From positions 15,367 to 79,366 of the forward strand of contig WTPW01000090.1 in assembly GCA_009809945.1 (NCBI GenBank): 64,000 nucleotides of DNA. The letters run 5' to 3'. This document shows, piece by piece, positions 31,678 to 43,910 of the stretch; within the stretch, counting starts at the first letter, position 1; each line of letters opens with the position of its first letter. Made by a program: the position numbers and the translations under genes. The DNA comes from Gigaspora margarita. Its lineage: Eukaryota > Glomeromycota > Glomeromycetes > Diversisporales > Gigasporaceae. The notes below the pieces were generated by a model that was not told the origin of the DNA, ran no database searches, and saw only the letters and a list, made by a program, of their open reading frames with translations.

Positions 31678-32614
31678 ACTAGTCTGCAAACTTTGAACCA
31701 GACCTGAACTGGACTCATAATTAGTAAAATTTTGAGTCTAAGTCTGGTCTGATTCCAGACCGGACCTAGGAGTACTAACAGTAAGTAAATTCTAATTTAT
31801 TATATTTTTATTTTTATTTACAATATATATATTTTTTATATTTTTTATATTTTTATTTTTTTTTAATATTATTTTATTTTTTTTATAATTTAAATGATTT
31901 ATTTGCTTAGTTTTTAATAAATTTTTAAAGTTATATGCTAATAATGCTTATTAGTATTAGTAAAAACCCTTACTTAGAGCTATTATAAAAAAATTTAAAT
32001 TTCTTGTGACCTATATACTAATAGTTCAGAGTCCTGCTTTACTAGCTGATTCTTCACAAAAACATTAGAGAAAACCAAAGGCAACCTGTAGAGAAATATG
32101 AAAGACTACTTATAAGACTACCTGCAAAAATAGTAGAGAAATACAAAAGACCACCTATAAGACACCCATACAAAGACCATATTACAAATGCAAGATCAAC
32201 TTACAAAAATGTCAGAAAAATATAAAACACTGAATCTAGAGGAAATCTAATAACAATATCAATGATACCAATGAAGATACCAACAATGATACCAACTGTA
32301 ATACCAACTATGATACCAACTACAATAGTATGACAAAAGATAACAAGCTAAATAAATAAATAAAAAAATAAAAAATTAGTTAGTAAAGAAAGCAAAGAAA
32401 GTGAAGACAAGTAAAAAAACAAACAAATAAAAAAAACAGATCAAAGATGATCTATACTTGTCTATCTGGATCTGGTGATGTATAGCCAATTTTGTAGCAG
32501 CAATTGGATCAATACATGAACTTTTTAATCATGTAATTTTTCTATTCTTTGATTGGCTGCAGGCCAGAGATATATAACTTATATATCTCTGGCCAGAGAT
32601 GCCTAGAAAAACCC

Positions 32615-34417
32615 TTAAATTAAATACATATTTTTGATCTATTTATTAAATAATATTTTAATTGTTATAAATTTTTTATAGTACTATTTTTATTACAATT
32701 TATTAGAAAAAAAATAAATAAAAAAAATTATTAAATTTCTATTTCTCAGAAACAAGAGTTGGTTAGTGTTTTTGCAAATTGCCAAAAGTGCCAGAAGAGT
32801 TGGAGCTGGTATTCTTGTAAAGTGCTAGAAAAGTCTAAGTGCCAGAGAAATTAAAGTTGGTATTCTTATAAAGTATCAAAAAAGTCAAGTTGTTTTTTTA
32901 CAAAGTGCCAAAATAAATAAAATAAAATAAAAATTAAAGTAATAAGTAAAATAAAAAAAAAAAATAAGCAAACTAAATAAAAAAAATAAACAAAGCCCCA
33001 AATTTTTATTTTTCTAAAGTAAGAGTTCATTTCTTGCAAATTTGGAAATTGTTGAAATCAATATTTCACAAAGTGCTAGAATAAATAAAATAAAATAAAA
33101 ATTAAATAAGTAAAAAGAAAATGAACAAAAAAATAAAAATGTAAGCAAACTAAATAAAAAAAAAATGAAATCCCAAATTTCCATTTTACTAAAATAAGAG
33201 TTCATCTTTCTTGCAAAATGCTAGAAAAGTCTGGGTTTGTTTACAAAGTATCAAAAAAGTCTGGGTTAATTTTCTTACAAAGTGCCAAAGAAGTAAGAGT
33301 TGTGTTCTTGCAAAGTGCTATAATAAAATAAATTAATAAAAAAAATAAAAAAAAACAAAAAAACTAAAACAAAAAAGAACAAAAAATGTTCAATAAAAAA
33401 TAAATAAAACCCTAACAAATCTTTTTCTTCAAAGAAGCATTCTTGAAAATTTAGATATTGCTTAAAGAAACTAGTTCATGTTCTTGCAAAAGTGTCAGAA
33501 AGCTGAGTTGGCTTGCACAAAGTGCTAAAAAGTCATTGGTTTTTTTGCAAAGTATTAGAGAAGTTAGGGTTGGTGTTCTTATAAAGTGCTAAAATAAAAT
33601 AAAAAAAAAATTAAAAATAAATAAATAAAAAAACAATGTAAAACTAAATAAAAAATCTAATTATAAACAAAGATTGAAAAAAAAATCTAATCTGATCTTG
33701 TAATATATAATATGTACATTATTGAAACATTTTGAAAATATTAGTTCAATGCACTCTTGGTATAATCCAGATTACAAATCTACTAATCCAGTTTGGTTTC
33801 CTAGTTCTAAAATATTTTGAAAGATTTTAAAATATTTCAGTAATATTAGACCTAAAATATTTTGAAATATTTGAAATATTTTGAAATATTTTGAAATTAT
33901 TTTTGAAATATTTTAATAATTTGATATTTTGAAATGTTTCAAAATATATTGCAAAATATTTCACTTATTTTGTGATGCATAAGATTTTTTATAAAATTAC
34001 GCATATATAAATTTGCTAATAGATTTCATACAATTATTAGTATTCTTATTTATACTTGTTATCTTTTGTTGCTTTATATTATAGATATCTTACTTTATTT
34101 TGTCATATTTATTTTAATATGCATATTCTGTATTTAAATTTCTTTTGTAATCATAATTAATAGTTATTAGACAAGAATTGCCTAATAACTAGTTTATTTG
34201 ATCAAAGATTTAAAATCAGATTTAGAAATTGAATTTTGAAGAAATTCAACTTCTTAGGCTAATTTTAAATCTTTTAACCAAATAATTAAGTTATAAAAAA
34301 TCTGTATAACTACAGATTTATCTAGTAACTTACACTAATAGTTTGCCTAATAACAATTTTAATATTTGGTAACTAGTATAGTATACTAACCAAAGTACTA
34401 TCTTTTTTTGTACTCTA
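32615..34417 (-). repeat. Minisatellite-bearing repeat copy 2 and AT-rich flank
   Basis: About 32755-33600 carries degenerate TTCTTGCAAAGTGC...AAAAGTCTGGGTTGGTTTT units, the inverted form of 1590-2000, followed by GATCTAATCTGATCTTGTAA. 33790-33970 has AAATATTTTGAAATATT words. The remainder is plain AT-rich DNA. No gene. Confidence 0.5.
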
Positions 34418-35071
34418 TCCCTTAGATTGTAGTAGGACACAGACAAATTTGGCTGCATTTTTGCACTTTTTTTGCTCTAATTTACTTTTTTTAAATATCA
34501 AGATAATTAAATAAAACTTTGTACAATTATATTTGAAAATAAGGATTACTTTTTTGCAAAATTAGGTTTTATATTGTAAGAAAAAAATTTTAAGTTATAT
34601 ATAAGCTAAAAATAGATATCTTTAAGAAAAAAATTTTTTAAAAAATTTTATCAAAATTTTTTTGTAATCTTATTTAGTTTTAGTTTTAAAGCTATAGTTC
34701 TTAAGACAATATTGTAGTTTATATAAAGGATGATAACTTTTATTATTGCAACTTTAATGATTTATTTGTAAAAATCAAGACTTGTATTAGAAGTAAAAGT
34801 TTTTTTTATAGATGGGAACATATAAAATTTAAGAAAATCTAAAGAAACATTTTAATAGAAAAATGCTAATACAAGAACTTTAAACTTTGATTATACTAAA
34901 GTTTTCTAATAATTTTAAAAAAATTTTTATAACAATGTTACTAAAAAAAATTCAAAGAATATTTTTTACTTAGAAAAGGTATAGCTAAAATCAATATTTA
35001 AAATTTTATTAAAATTTTATTAAAATTTTTAAAATACACAGCCAAATTTGCCTGTGTTACAATTTAAGGGA
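34418..35071 (-). mobile_element. TA-target MITE family G, copy 3 (inverted)
   Basis: Starts TCCCTTAGATTGTAGTAGGA and ends TGTTACAATTTAAGGGA with TA on both sides. It is in the opposite orientation to copies 2 and 4 and very similar to copy 2. Confidence 0.8.
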
Positions 35072-35883
35072 TAGATATTTTGCATAGCACTTTTTTTTTT
35101 CAAGAATAATATCTGGTATTTTATAATTATTGAAAGCAGGATTTTTGTATAAGACCTGAGTATTTTATATTGCACAATATGTTTAATATGATAACATTAC
35201 TGAATGAATATTATTATGAAATATTAATGCTTATAAACCATCAATATCCCAATTTTTGTAAAATAAACAGTTTGAAATACTAGCAACAATAATAATAGCA
35301 CATGCTCAATTTCAAAATTTGATAACTCTCAATAGTATAAACAACTAGAAAATGCAAAATATCAATATTTGATATTATAACAGTTCTATTAAAAGGATAG
35401 CTTGTGAATTTTATATAAATTTTATAACAAATGCAGTTTGAAAATATTATTTAATACTATATAACAGGTGACAAAGTAATTGCAGAAAAAATTTGCAGTA
35501 ATATAATTATTAAATAATTTTTTTAATATAATATATAATTTATATGTAATTAGTTTTATTAAATCAGAAGCAGTTAGCAATTATATCACTATAAATTTTT
35601 TTTTGCCACCACTTTGTTACTTTAAAATAATTTAGTAAATTATATGATTAAGCTAGTATTGGTATTGAACATATGTTCATTTGATTTTAATATACTTGAA
35701 CTAGACTTGATATTAAATTTATACTTAAATATAGTTCAGGTCCAATATGTTCAACTATTTATTAAAATTTTTAAAATTATTTATTATAAGCAGTATTGTT
35801 AAATTACACTATTGGTATTCAATACTATTGAGCAATAAAAGAATTTTTTTAATATATAACTTTAGAATTACCAATTATCAATA
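35072..35883. other. AT-rich DNA, nothing recognised
   Basis: No frame, TIR or tandem repeat recognised on either strand. Confidence 0.4.
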
Positions 35884-38147
35884 CCATATGTATTTGAAAA
35901 TAGGCTACCTTTTTTGAACAAAAGTTATACAAAAAATTAGAGTAGCTTATTTTTAGAATTGTTTTTTGGTTAAATACAGATTGTTGCTATATAGCAAATC
36001 TATATTTTACTATATAAATCGACAATTATTATTTAAATAAACTTGTTTAAAAGATCAAATATACATATAATAAAAAATTAAAAAATTTTTATTATTTAAC
36101 TTTTAATTTTTATATTCATCAAATATATTTTTTTAAAAAATATTAATTTTTTTGTTGAATCTAAAAATTAAAAATCAAATAATAAATGTTCTTTAATCTT
36201 TCTAAAAATTTTATTCTATTGTTATAGAATGAGTTTTATTATTATTTTTATTATTATTTTTATTATTATTTTTATTATTTTTATTATTAGTTTTCTTAAA
36301 ATTATTATTGTATTTACATATTATTATTAGTATTGTATTAATATTGCTATAAAAGGCTTAGTTAGAATTACGAACAAAATGGCTACCATTTCTACTATTT
36401 CTACTATTTCTACCATTTTTACTATTTCTGCCATTTCTACTTCTAATGATCAAAAGATATATAAATCCTAGTTTTCTGCTTTTCTGTACAATAGACTAAG
36501 ATTTTTCTCTTCTCTCTAATGTTTAGAAATAAATATCTATATTATATTATCAATAAATAAAATATATCTTAGCCAAATAAATACTCTCTTGTTCTTTGAT
36601 AAATAAATATAACGAACTACTTTAGTGAAGTAATATTCCACTTGCACACTGCTTCATATCTTCTCTGACCCTTATAAGATTCTTGTCACCATGTGTTGTA
36701 TTGCAAGTACTATATAGAAGTCTATAGTCGCTTGTAACACTATATATATTTTGATCTTTTTTTTTTATTTTTAACCCTAGAGCGTAGCTAGGGGCGCAGC
36801 TGGCGCCTCATTTATTAAGGTCATTTTTTATTCATAGGAACCTGACAAACCCAGGCCCTATATTACATCATTATGTTTTTTTCTACGACTAAGCTACACC
36901 TCCCTTCATCGGTCATTTCCCCAACTTCAGTCCAGCCGGTCCACCACAGCAGGAATTTAAGAGATCTGTGCCCCCCTGCGCGCTTTTCTAGGACGTTCCC
37001 TTTGTCGTCAACCTTGAGTACTTTGTCTGATTTTAGTTTGGTGGCACCTAGTCGGGAGCTTCAATTTTTTGTATCCCTCATGGGACTTTCCTAATTTGGT
37101 TATCAACACCGTGTTTTATACCTTGCAACTGAAATTTCACCGGGAGTATTCTTTTGGTTCAACCAGATTTCCACCGGCAGTATTCTTCTTTTGTTCCACC
37201 AGAATTTTACCGGAAGTATTCTTTTTTATTTTCTTTTTTGTCTGGATCTTCACTAGAGGTCCGCTTTTTTCATATGCCGTATCTCCATAGAGCGTCCAAT
37301 TGTGGTTATCTACCCGCACGCGGTCCTAGCACTCTGGTTCAGCCTGTCCGTCTCATGACTCCGTGTAGAATTAATGTTCCTAGTAGGACTTGAACCGGCG
37401 ACCTTACGTTTGGGGACCTGAGAGCGTAACCACTACGCTATCGACCTGCAGGTCTTATATTTTGATCTTCTGAATAAGCATATTGGCTGATTTGATTTTT
37501 TAGGCCTTTTTTTAATAAAATGTTATATAAAAATTTGCTCCTAAGTGATATTGAAAAATTAACAAGTAAAACACTTGTTACAACTAACAAAAGAGTTTTT
37601 TTGATGTTTAAACAAGTTAAAAAATTAATAAAACTTAATAAAAAGCTATATTAAGCTATAGAAAGAAGTACTTTTACTATTTGTTAAAATATTTAGATAT
37701 TTTAGAAAAGAACAATAGGTTTATAATGGGTTGGCAACTTTAAGAATAAACTTAAAATCAAAATTTTAAAAAATTGATCTTTTTAATATATATTTAGCTT
37801 ATAATTAAATATATAAGCACTATAATTATTTATTTATTTAATTATAAATACAATATTATTTAAAAAGACTATTCTTATAAAAATTTATACTATAATAAAT
37901 TTTAAATATGAACTTTCTTTGATAATTCTCAATTATATTTAGTTAATTTTGGGTTAAAACAAATTGGCCAATATAGTATATTTAAGTAATAATTATCAAT
38001 TTATATAGTAAGATTGGATTTTACTATATAGCGACTATAGTTGATCATAAAGTAGCTTATTTTTAGAGCAAAAATGTTTTTGAGTCTTTTGACCTAAAGA
38101 GAAAAGTAGTTTATTTTAGGTAGTAGCCTATCTTTAGACACATATGG
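35884..38147. mobile_element. AATAAGCTACC-type TA-target element, host of SINE S2
   Basis: Ends CCATATGTATTTGAAAATAG then GCTACC, and the complement of GGTAGTAGCCTATCTTTAG then ACACATATGG, flanked by TA. The interior holds an inverted pair round ATTATTTAACTTTTAATTTT, a (TTATTATTT)n run at 36236-36293 and the S2 insertion. Relatives are at 42004-42769 and 50131-50449. Confidence 0.6.
36759..37455 (-). mobile_element. tRNA-headed SINE-like element S2, full length
   Basis: On the minus strand it begins at about 37455 with a tRNA-like head (A-box-like TAGCGTAGTGGTTACGC, B box GGTTCAAGTCC at 37387-37397). The body of about 600 bases is clearly more GC-rich than the surroundings, and it ends GGGTTAAAAATAAAAAAAAA. 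The perfect 14-base repeat TATATTTTGATCTT flanks it (36745-36758, 37456-37469). The body has a three-fold tandem of about 30-33 bases (about 37138-37236) with GAATACTTCCGGTAAAATTC-type units. Sharp ends and an exact duplication suggest a recent insertion. Overlapping frames are not genes. Confidence 0.85.
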
Positions 38148-40038
38148 TATTACAATTATAGAAATTAGTAGTTTCTTATAGTAACTATAGTTAAATTTTA
38201 AATTTTAAATTATTATATTTTATTTATATACCAAAGTATAGTATAACAAAAAAAGCAATTCTTTTTGATAATCACTTGGACCAAATTTTCCAACTAAAAA
38301 AAAACAAAAAGAGCATTGCCTATACTTATAAGTATAATAAAAAACATGCAGAAAATGATTTTTATAAAGATTAACTTATTTCTGAAAACTCTTTTGTATA
38401 TTTGGCATACAAGCCAAAAGCATCATTTTACAAGATAACTAGCAAGTGGTACCCTTGTATAAAAAAATTTTGGTGAAGATATAAAAAGTCTTCATCAATG
38501 TAAAATCCTGTAACAAAACAGTAGAAGTCAAAAGAATGAGTTTTTTGAATATACTTTTTATTTAGATTTGTTACAAGTAACATTCCTCACTTTTTGTATT
38601 TTTTGAAATTTCACTAAAAAGTAAAAATTTAGTTTGCTTTCTCCATAAAATTAGTATTGTTTACTCTGTTCAAATTAGAAAAGTGTTTACCTAATTAGAA
38701 CCAAGTCACAAGTGAGTTTCAAATCCTGTGAAATAAACAATAATGACATATAAATTAATTTTAAAAAAAAAATCTCAAATCAAAATTTCTTTCTAGAATG
38801 TTCTTTTAAATATAGTTTCTTTTATTATGTATATATAATACTTTGACAGAGTATCTCTTTGTGCAGTATTAATAATTTTTATTTTTTAGTATAGGTTTTA
38901 TAACTAGTACTTTTTGTTTTTTTTCTTTGTTTTTTTTTCATTTTTTATACTTTTGTTTAGCTGTATCTTTGATATAAAATTTTTTTTTGTCTTTCTTATT
39001 TTGATATCCTCTTATTTGGTTAGTATTTGGTATTTTACTTAGGTTTTGTAGATATTTACTCTTTTTTATCTTTTCATTTTTTATTTTATTTTTACATTGT
39101 TTTCTTGTATAGTTGAGTTTGGATATTATTATTCCAACTATGGATGCGGTAGAAGAAATTTAAAGAGAAATATATCACTCTTTGATATAAGCTAACAAAG
39201 TTTATATCTGCTTTACTCTTAATGTAATACAATAGATAGTATTAGATGCTCTCAAAGTAACCAGATAATGTTGAATTTTATATATAGTGAAGGGTTCTGT
39301 TTTTATTATCATGTGTTTTTATATATAATATATTATTTTTTTGTAAATAAAATATTGATAAGACTATCAAAGAGTAAAAAAAAAGTATAGCATATCTAGA
39401 AAAATATAAACTATTTAGAGTCTAAAAAACTAAATATAAATAGATTTTTTTTATATTATAGCAGATCTAACCAATAAGAATTAGTTGGATTGTTTTGATT
39501 ATTTTTTTTTATATGTTATATCTGATAGAACCTGGATATCTCTCATATAGATCATAGCTGGGTTTTGGCTAATTTTTATTTAATTTATTAAAAATAACAA
39601 AACTATATTTGTTTAAATAACTTTTGATCCAGTGATCAGAATTGAATGAACTTTTTTTGTAAGATGCACCTTAGAGGAGTAACAAAAATCAGGCGATTTT
39701 TTAGGTGGGTAAAAAATATTGAAATTATATATAGGAATCTGACCAAATTTATATTAAAGAGGAGGAAAGGAGGAGTAGGCCTTTAATAAAAAATAATCAG
39801 GTGATTAATGACACAGCCCTTACTAAGAGCTTCATTTTTAAAAAAAGTTCATTCAAATTAGACTATTGGATGCCAAGATAATTGCCAAAAACTGGTTTTT
39901 TATTTTCTAAATTTTAGGGGTTTTGCTAAAATGCATAATATATGACTTCTGTACTAGATATTTGAGGTCCTCATCTGATCTAGCCAATTAAATTTGTAAT
40001 TTGCGAATACACAAACATCTAGTACTTTTTTCTTTATA
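38148..40038. other. AT-rich DNA with one shared block
   Basis: 38605-38715 resembles the complement of 44190-44290 (TTTGCTTTCTCCATAAAATT against TTTACTCTCTCCAAAAGATT). The rest is T-rich low complexity. No gene recognised. Confidence 0.4.
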
Positions 40039-40484
40039 CAGTATGGGACAGCAAAAAATATCCAATTTTTTTGCAATTGTTTAAAGTTTTATAACTTCTT
40101 AACAAATAATTATTTTAAAAATCCCTCTTACAAATTTATTATTTATAATCTAAACTACAAATCTGTAAAACAGATTTTTAATATTTTGCTTTTTACAAAA
40201 GTTATAAAAGATCAAAGTTTGGTAATTTTAATAGTAAAACAGAAATTTGGTGCAAAAAAATTACCCAATCATATCAATGCTAGTCACGTGCAAACAATTT
40301 TATTGGTTAATACTCATTATTAAAAAATCAATTTTGGTGCTTTAATAAAAATTAGCCAATCAGAAATTGTGTTATATAACCCAAATTTGGCACTTTAATA
40401 AAATTAGCCAATCAGAAGTCATGTTATATAACCTAAATTTGGTGTCCCTAAAAAAAATTGTATGTTTCTTGCTGTCCCATACTG
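40039..40484. mobile_element. 446-base Tc1-like MITE, TA target
   Basis: Ends CAGTATGGGACAGCAAAAAA and the complement of GCTGTCCCATACTG, TA on both sides (40037-40038, 40485-40486). Two near-copies of TTAATAAAA(A)TTAGCCAATCAGAA occur inside. No transposase. Confidence 0.8.
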
Positions 40485-40794
40485 TAATAATGTTCTTTGA
40501 ACAATAAATTACTGTAAATCGCTGAAAATAAACACCTTTTTTAATATGTAGAGTGTACTTATTTTCAGATAAACATTTTGAATAATCTTTACTGAAAATT
40601 TCTGATCACATATACTTTTAACCAAGGGGTTGCAAGAGGTAATATATCGCATATTATTGCAATATTTCGCAATATTTTGCAAAATTTCAAAATTTTTTTA
40701 AAAAATAAATAAATGATATACATATTCACATAATTATGCTTTTGCAAATTTTTGAACATTTTTATAGGTTTTTGCGAGATTTCGCAATTTAATA

Positions 40795-41931
40795 TAAGGT
40801 GGATATGGGTATTATGGCACAGTTAAGTATTTTGGCTAATAATAGATGATATATCAATCAGAATTAAATGATTTTGGTACCATTGGATTCGTCACATCAA
40901 GGCGAATTGAATGGTACCAAAATCATTCAATTCTAATTACTAGATCATAAGATATCGTTAATTAAAAATACAAGGTAAAATAATAAATTATAATGCAGGT
41001 ACCAATTATGGCGCACATACTATTTTTCATGATCTATTGAGATCTATTGATCAGAATCGAATGATTTTGATACTATTCGATTCATCTCATTGAGACGAAT
41101 CGAATGTTACCACAATTATATGATTTTGGCTAATATTTCTCGATATATCATAATTTAACCAAAATAAGCTGCGCAAAGCAAATTTTAAAATTAACATAAA
41201 ATAATGAATAACTCTTGGTAGGACAGTCCGTTTTCAATAATTTTACCACCAAAATGTACGCCTTAAAGAGGCGATTCCAACAAGCCCAAGCTCGCTAAAA
41301 TCCAATCATGGGAACATGGGATCGCTAAGGTTTTTGTATTGTTTTTGATGAAAATTTAATTAGTTAAAAATATATATTGTCATCAAACCAACAATAAAAC
41401 CTTAACGATCCTGTGATCCCGTGATTGAATTTTAGCAAGTTTGGGCTTGTTGGAATCACCTCTTCAAGGCGGACATTTTGGTGGTAAAAGTATCGAAAAC
41501 GGACTGTTCTACCAAGAGTTATTCATTATTTTATGTTAATTTTAAAATTTGGTTTGCGTAGCTTATTTTGGTTAAATTATAATATCTTAAGAAGTATCGA
41601 TCAGAATCACATGATTTTGGTACCATTCGATTCGTTTCGATGAGATGAGTCGAATGGTGCCAAAATTACACGATTCTGATCGATGGTTCACAAGATATTG
41701 CTTTACACTGCAATACTTTTATCGCCATAATACCCATATTTACTTTAAATATTTCTTTAATGGTAATATCCCGTGATCCATCAGTCAGAATTCTACGATT
41801 TTGGTACCAATCAATTCGTCTCACTGAGACGAATCGATTGGTACCAAAATTGTAGAATTCTGATCAGTAGATTATAAGATATCGGAAGTGCGCCATAATT
41901 GGCAATCGCCATAATACCCATATCTATCTTA
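40795..41931. mobile_element. 1.1-kb foldback element with four GGTACC hairpins
   Basis: Ends TAAGGTGGATATGGGTATTA then TGGC and the complementary GCCATAATACCCATATCTAT then CTTA. Four inner palindromes of about 70-90 bases have cores like TTTTGGTACCATTCGATTCG/CGAATCGAATGGTACCAAAA: 40860-40934, about 41050-41122, 41596-41684 and 41784-41865. The centre is one inverted pair, about 41138-41335 against 41398-41590. No ORF. Family not recognised. Confidence 0.75.
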
Positions 41932-42003
41932 AGATTTAATATTTTTTATTTATTTTTTTTTAACTAGCAATCCTGCCTTTATTATAAGAAATTCATAGTC
42001 ATA

Positions 42004-42769
42004 CCGTATGTTGCCAAAAATAAGCTACCTTTTTTTGCAATTTTTAATACAAAAAATCAGGGGGTAGCTTATTTTCAGGTTATTTAATATTTTAATTAAT
42101 TTAAAGCACAACAAAGGGTAGCTTATTTCGGATACAAAACTCTAAATAGTAAAATTAATAATTACAAATAAATAAATATGTTGTTTTACCATATGTTTCC
42201 GAAAATAAATTGCCTAATTTTGAACACAAAAATCGGGATAGTTTATTTTAGTTAATCGATTATAATCGCTATATAGTAAAGTTATAATTTTACTAAGTAA
42301 ATCGATTATAGTTGCTTAAGTAAACTTATTCTAAAGGTCAAAATACATATATCTTGAAATTTTCATATAAATCAGAAACTTTTTATTATTTGACTTTTAA
42401 TTTTTACGCTCAACGAATATGTTTTTTAAAAAAAATTAAAATTTTCTATTGAACGTAAAAATTAAAAGTCAAATAATAAAAAGTTATCCAATTTATATGA
42501 AAATTTTAGAATATATGTATTTTGATATTGGCAATAAGTTTACTTAAGCACTTATGATCGATTTATATAGTAAAATTATAACTTTACTATGTAGTGAATA
42601 TAATTAATTATGAGGGTAGCTTATTTTCAGAACTAAAAATTTTGTTAATTATCTTTTGGTGTGACAATGGGGGTAGCTTATTTTTGGATAAAAGGCGTTT
42701 TTACGTTTTTGGATCAAAACAGAGGGAGTAGCTTATTTTAGAAGGTAGTTTATTTTTGGCAATATATGG
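42004..42769. mobile_element. AATAAGCTACC-type TA-target element, 766 bases
   Basis: Ends CCGTATGTTGCCAAAAATAA then GCTACC, and the complement of GGTAGTTTATTTTTGGCAAT then ATATGG, flanked by TA. The interior repeats GGGTAGCTTATTTT four or more times and has an inverted pair round TTGACTTTTAATTTTTACG at 42375-42490. Confidence 0.75.
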
Positions 42770-42773
42770 TACT

Positions 42774-42923
42774 TAGAGCTGCAGACATTTAGAAGGTCCA
42801 AGGTAGTACGTCACTCTTCACGTCATATAAAATTTATATATAATCATATTAAATATCACGTCACATACGTCACGTCAAATGTCATTGTATATGTTCATTG
42901 ATATTCTAATATTTGCAGCTCTA
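42774..42923. mobile_element. 150-base hAT-like MITE
   Basis: Ends TAGAGCTGCAGACATTTAGA and the complement of TATTTGCAGCTCTA; the exact 8-base repeat ATGGTACT flanks them (42766-42773, 42924-42931). It landed on the right end of the 42004-42769 element. ACGTCAC/GTCACGT words lie inside. Confidence 0.8.
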
Positions 42924-42931
42924 ATGGTACT

Positions 42932-43270
42932 CATCGCTCTTATTCCTTGGCTGCTAATAAGAACCCTTCTTTTTTCTAATAAAGACTCATTCGCGCTATA
43001 TAAAATCTGATAAATGTGATCTACTTGGATAAAGTCTGCTAGGTGTGATCTGTCTGGTAGCATTTTTACTCATATGTGGACCCACAACTCACTACAAGAT
43101 ACTACAAATCACCGTTGTTTGCTACTAAACCTTATCAAGATTGCTTCTTTTCTTTAAATCCTTCTCACCTTGCTTCTTTAGTAGAATAATTCCAAATATT
43201 CACCAACAAGAAAAACAAATTCAATAAGAAAATAAAAGAAAGTAAAAAAGGGGAAAAACTACTCAACCTA
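42932..43270. other. Unrecognised less AT-rich segment
   Basis: Contains GATCTACTTGGATAAAGTCT and a similar GTGATCTGTCTGGTAGCA. No frame with a family signature. Confidence 0.35.
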
Positions 43271-43910
43271 TCCCTTAATTTGTTATGCAGGCAAATTTGC
43301 CTGCATAAATTTTGAAATTTTAAATTTTTTAAATAAAACTTTAAATATTAATTTTAGCTATATACTTTCTAAGTAAAAAACATAATATTAGTTCTGTTTT
43401 ATCAATTTTATTATAAAAATTTTTTAAAATTATTAAAAAATTTTGGTATAATAAAAGTTTAAAGTTTTTGTTTTGGAACTTTTCTATAGAATTTTTCTTT
43501 AGATTTTCTTAAATTTTATATGTTTCTGTTATAAAAAAAATTTTTACTTCTAATACAAGTCTTAATTTTTACAAGTAAATCACTTAAAGTGCAATAATAA
43601 AAGTTGTAATCCTTTATATAAACTACAATATTGTATTAGAAACTATATTTTTAAAACCATTATTTAAAAAATTCGCCAAGATATTGTAAATTATTTTTTT
43701 GGTTAAATTCAATATTTTTAGCTTATAAGCAATATAAACTTTTTGTCTTATAATATAAAATTAAATAATTCAAAAATATAATTCTTGTTTTCAAATATTA
43801 TCATGCCAAATTTTATTTAAATATTTTAAATGATTAAAAAAGTAGATCAGAGATTTATTTATAGTAATTATGCAAGCAAATTTGTCTGCAAACCTTTATA
43901 AACTAAGGGA
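43271..43910 (+). mobile_element. TA-target MITE family G, copy 4
   Basis: Starts TCCCTTAATTTGTTATGCAG then GCAAATTTGCCTG, ends CTTTATAAACTAAGGGA, TA on both sides (43269-43270, 43911-43912). Same orientation as copy 2. Confidence 0.8.

Larger units (their letters stand above)
30458..32035. mobile_element. 1.58-kb AGGACC-ended element nested in the foldback arm
   Basis: Ends AGGACCCTGAACTATTAGTA and TACTAATAGTTCAGAGTCCT are complementary; the 8-base repeat GCTTTACT flanks them (30450-30457, 32036-32043). Inside are a minisatellite, GGTCTGATTC-type words and a cluster of palindromes. No transposase frame seen. Same terminal type as the small AGGACC MITEs, so probably mobilised by the same enzyme. 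Confidence 0.8.
27559..32614. mobile_element. 5-kb foldback element, TTAA target, several nested insertions
   Basis: Ends GGGTTTTTCTTGGCATCTC and its complement GAGATGCCTAGAAAAACCC are flanked by TTAA (27555-27558, 32615-32618). The left arm 27559 to about 28930 pairs with 32614-32044 plus 30449 to about 29930. Each arm is about 1.0-1.1 kb once insertions are removed. The left arm carries two AGGACC MITEs and the right arm one 1.58-kb element of the same kind; a family-G MITE sits in the loop. Frames in the left arm (for example one with GGLIGGLSYFSMG) lack any family signature. TTAA is the piggyBac-type target, but GGG ends are atypical, so superfamily is open. Confidence 0.75.

Noticed and set aside
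37380-37455. A functional tRNA gene on the minus strand
   Set aside because: It has A-box and B-box-like text, but the acceptor and T stems do not pair properly, and it continues into a long body with a tail and flanking duplication: it is the SINE head.
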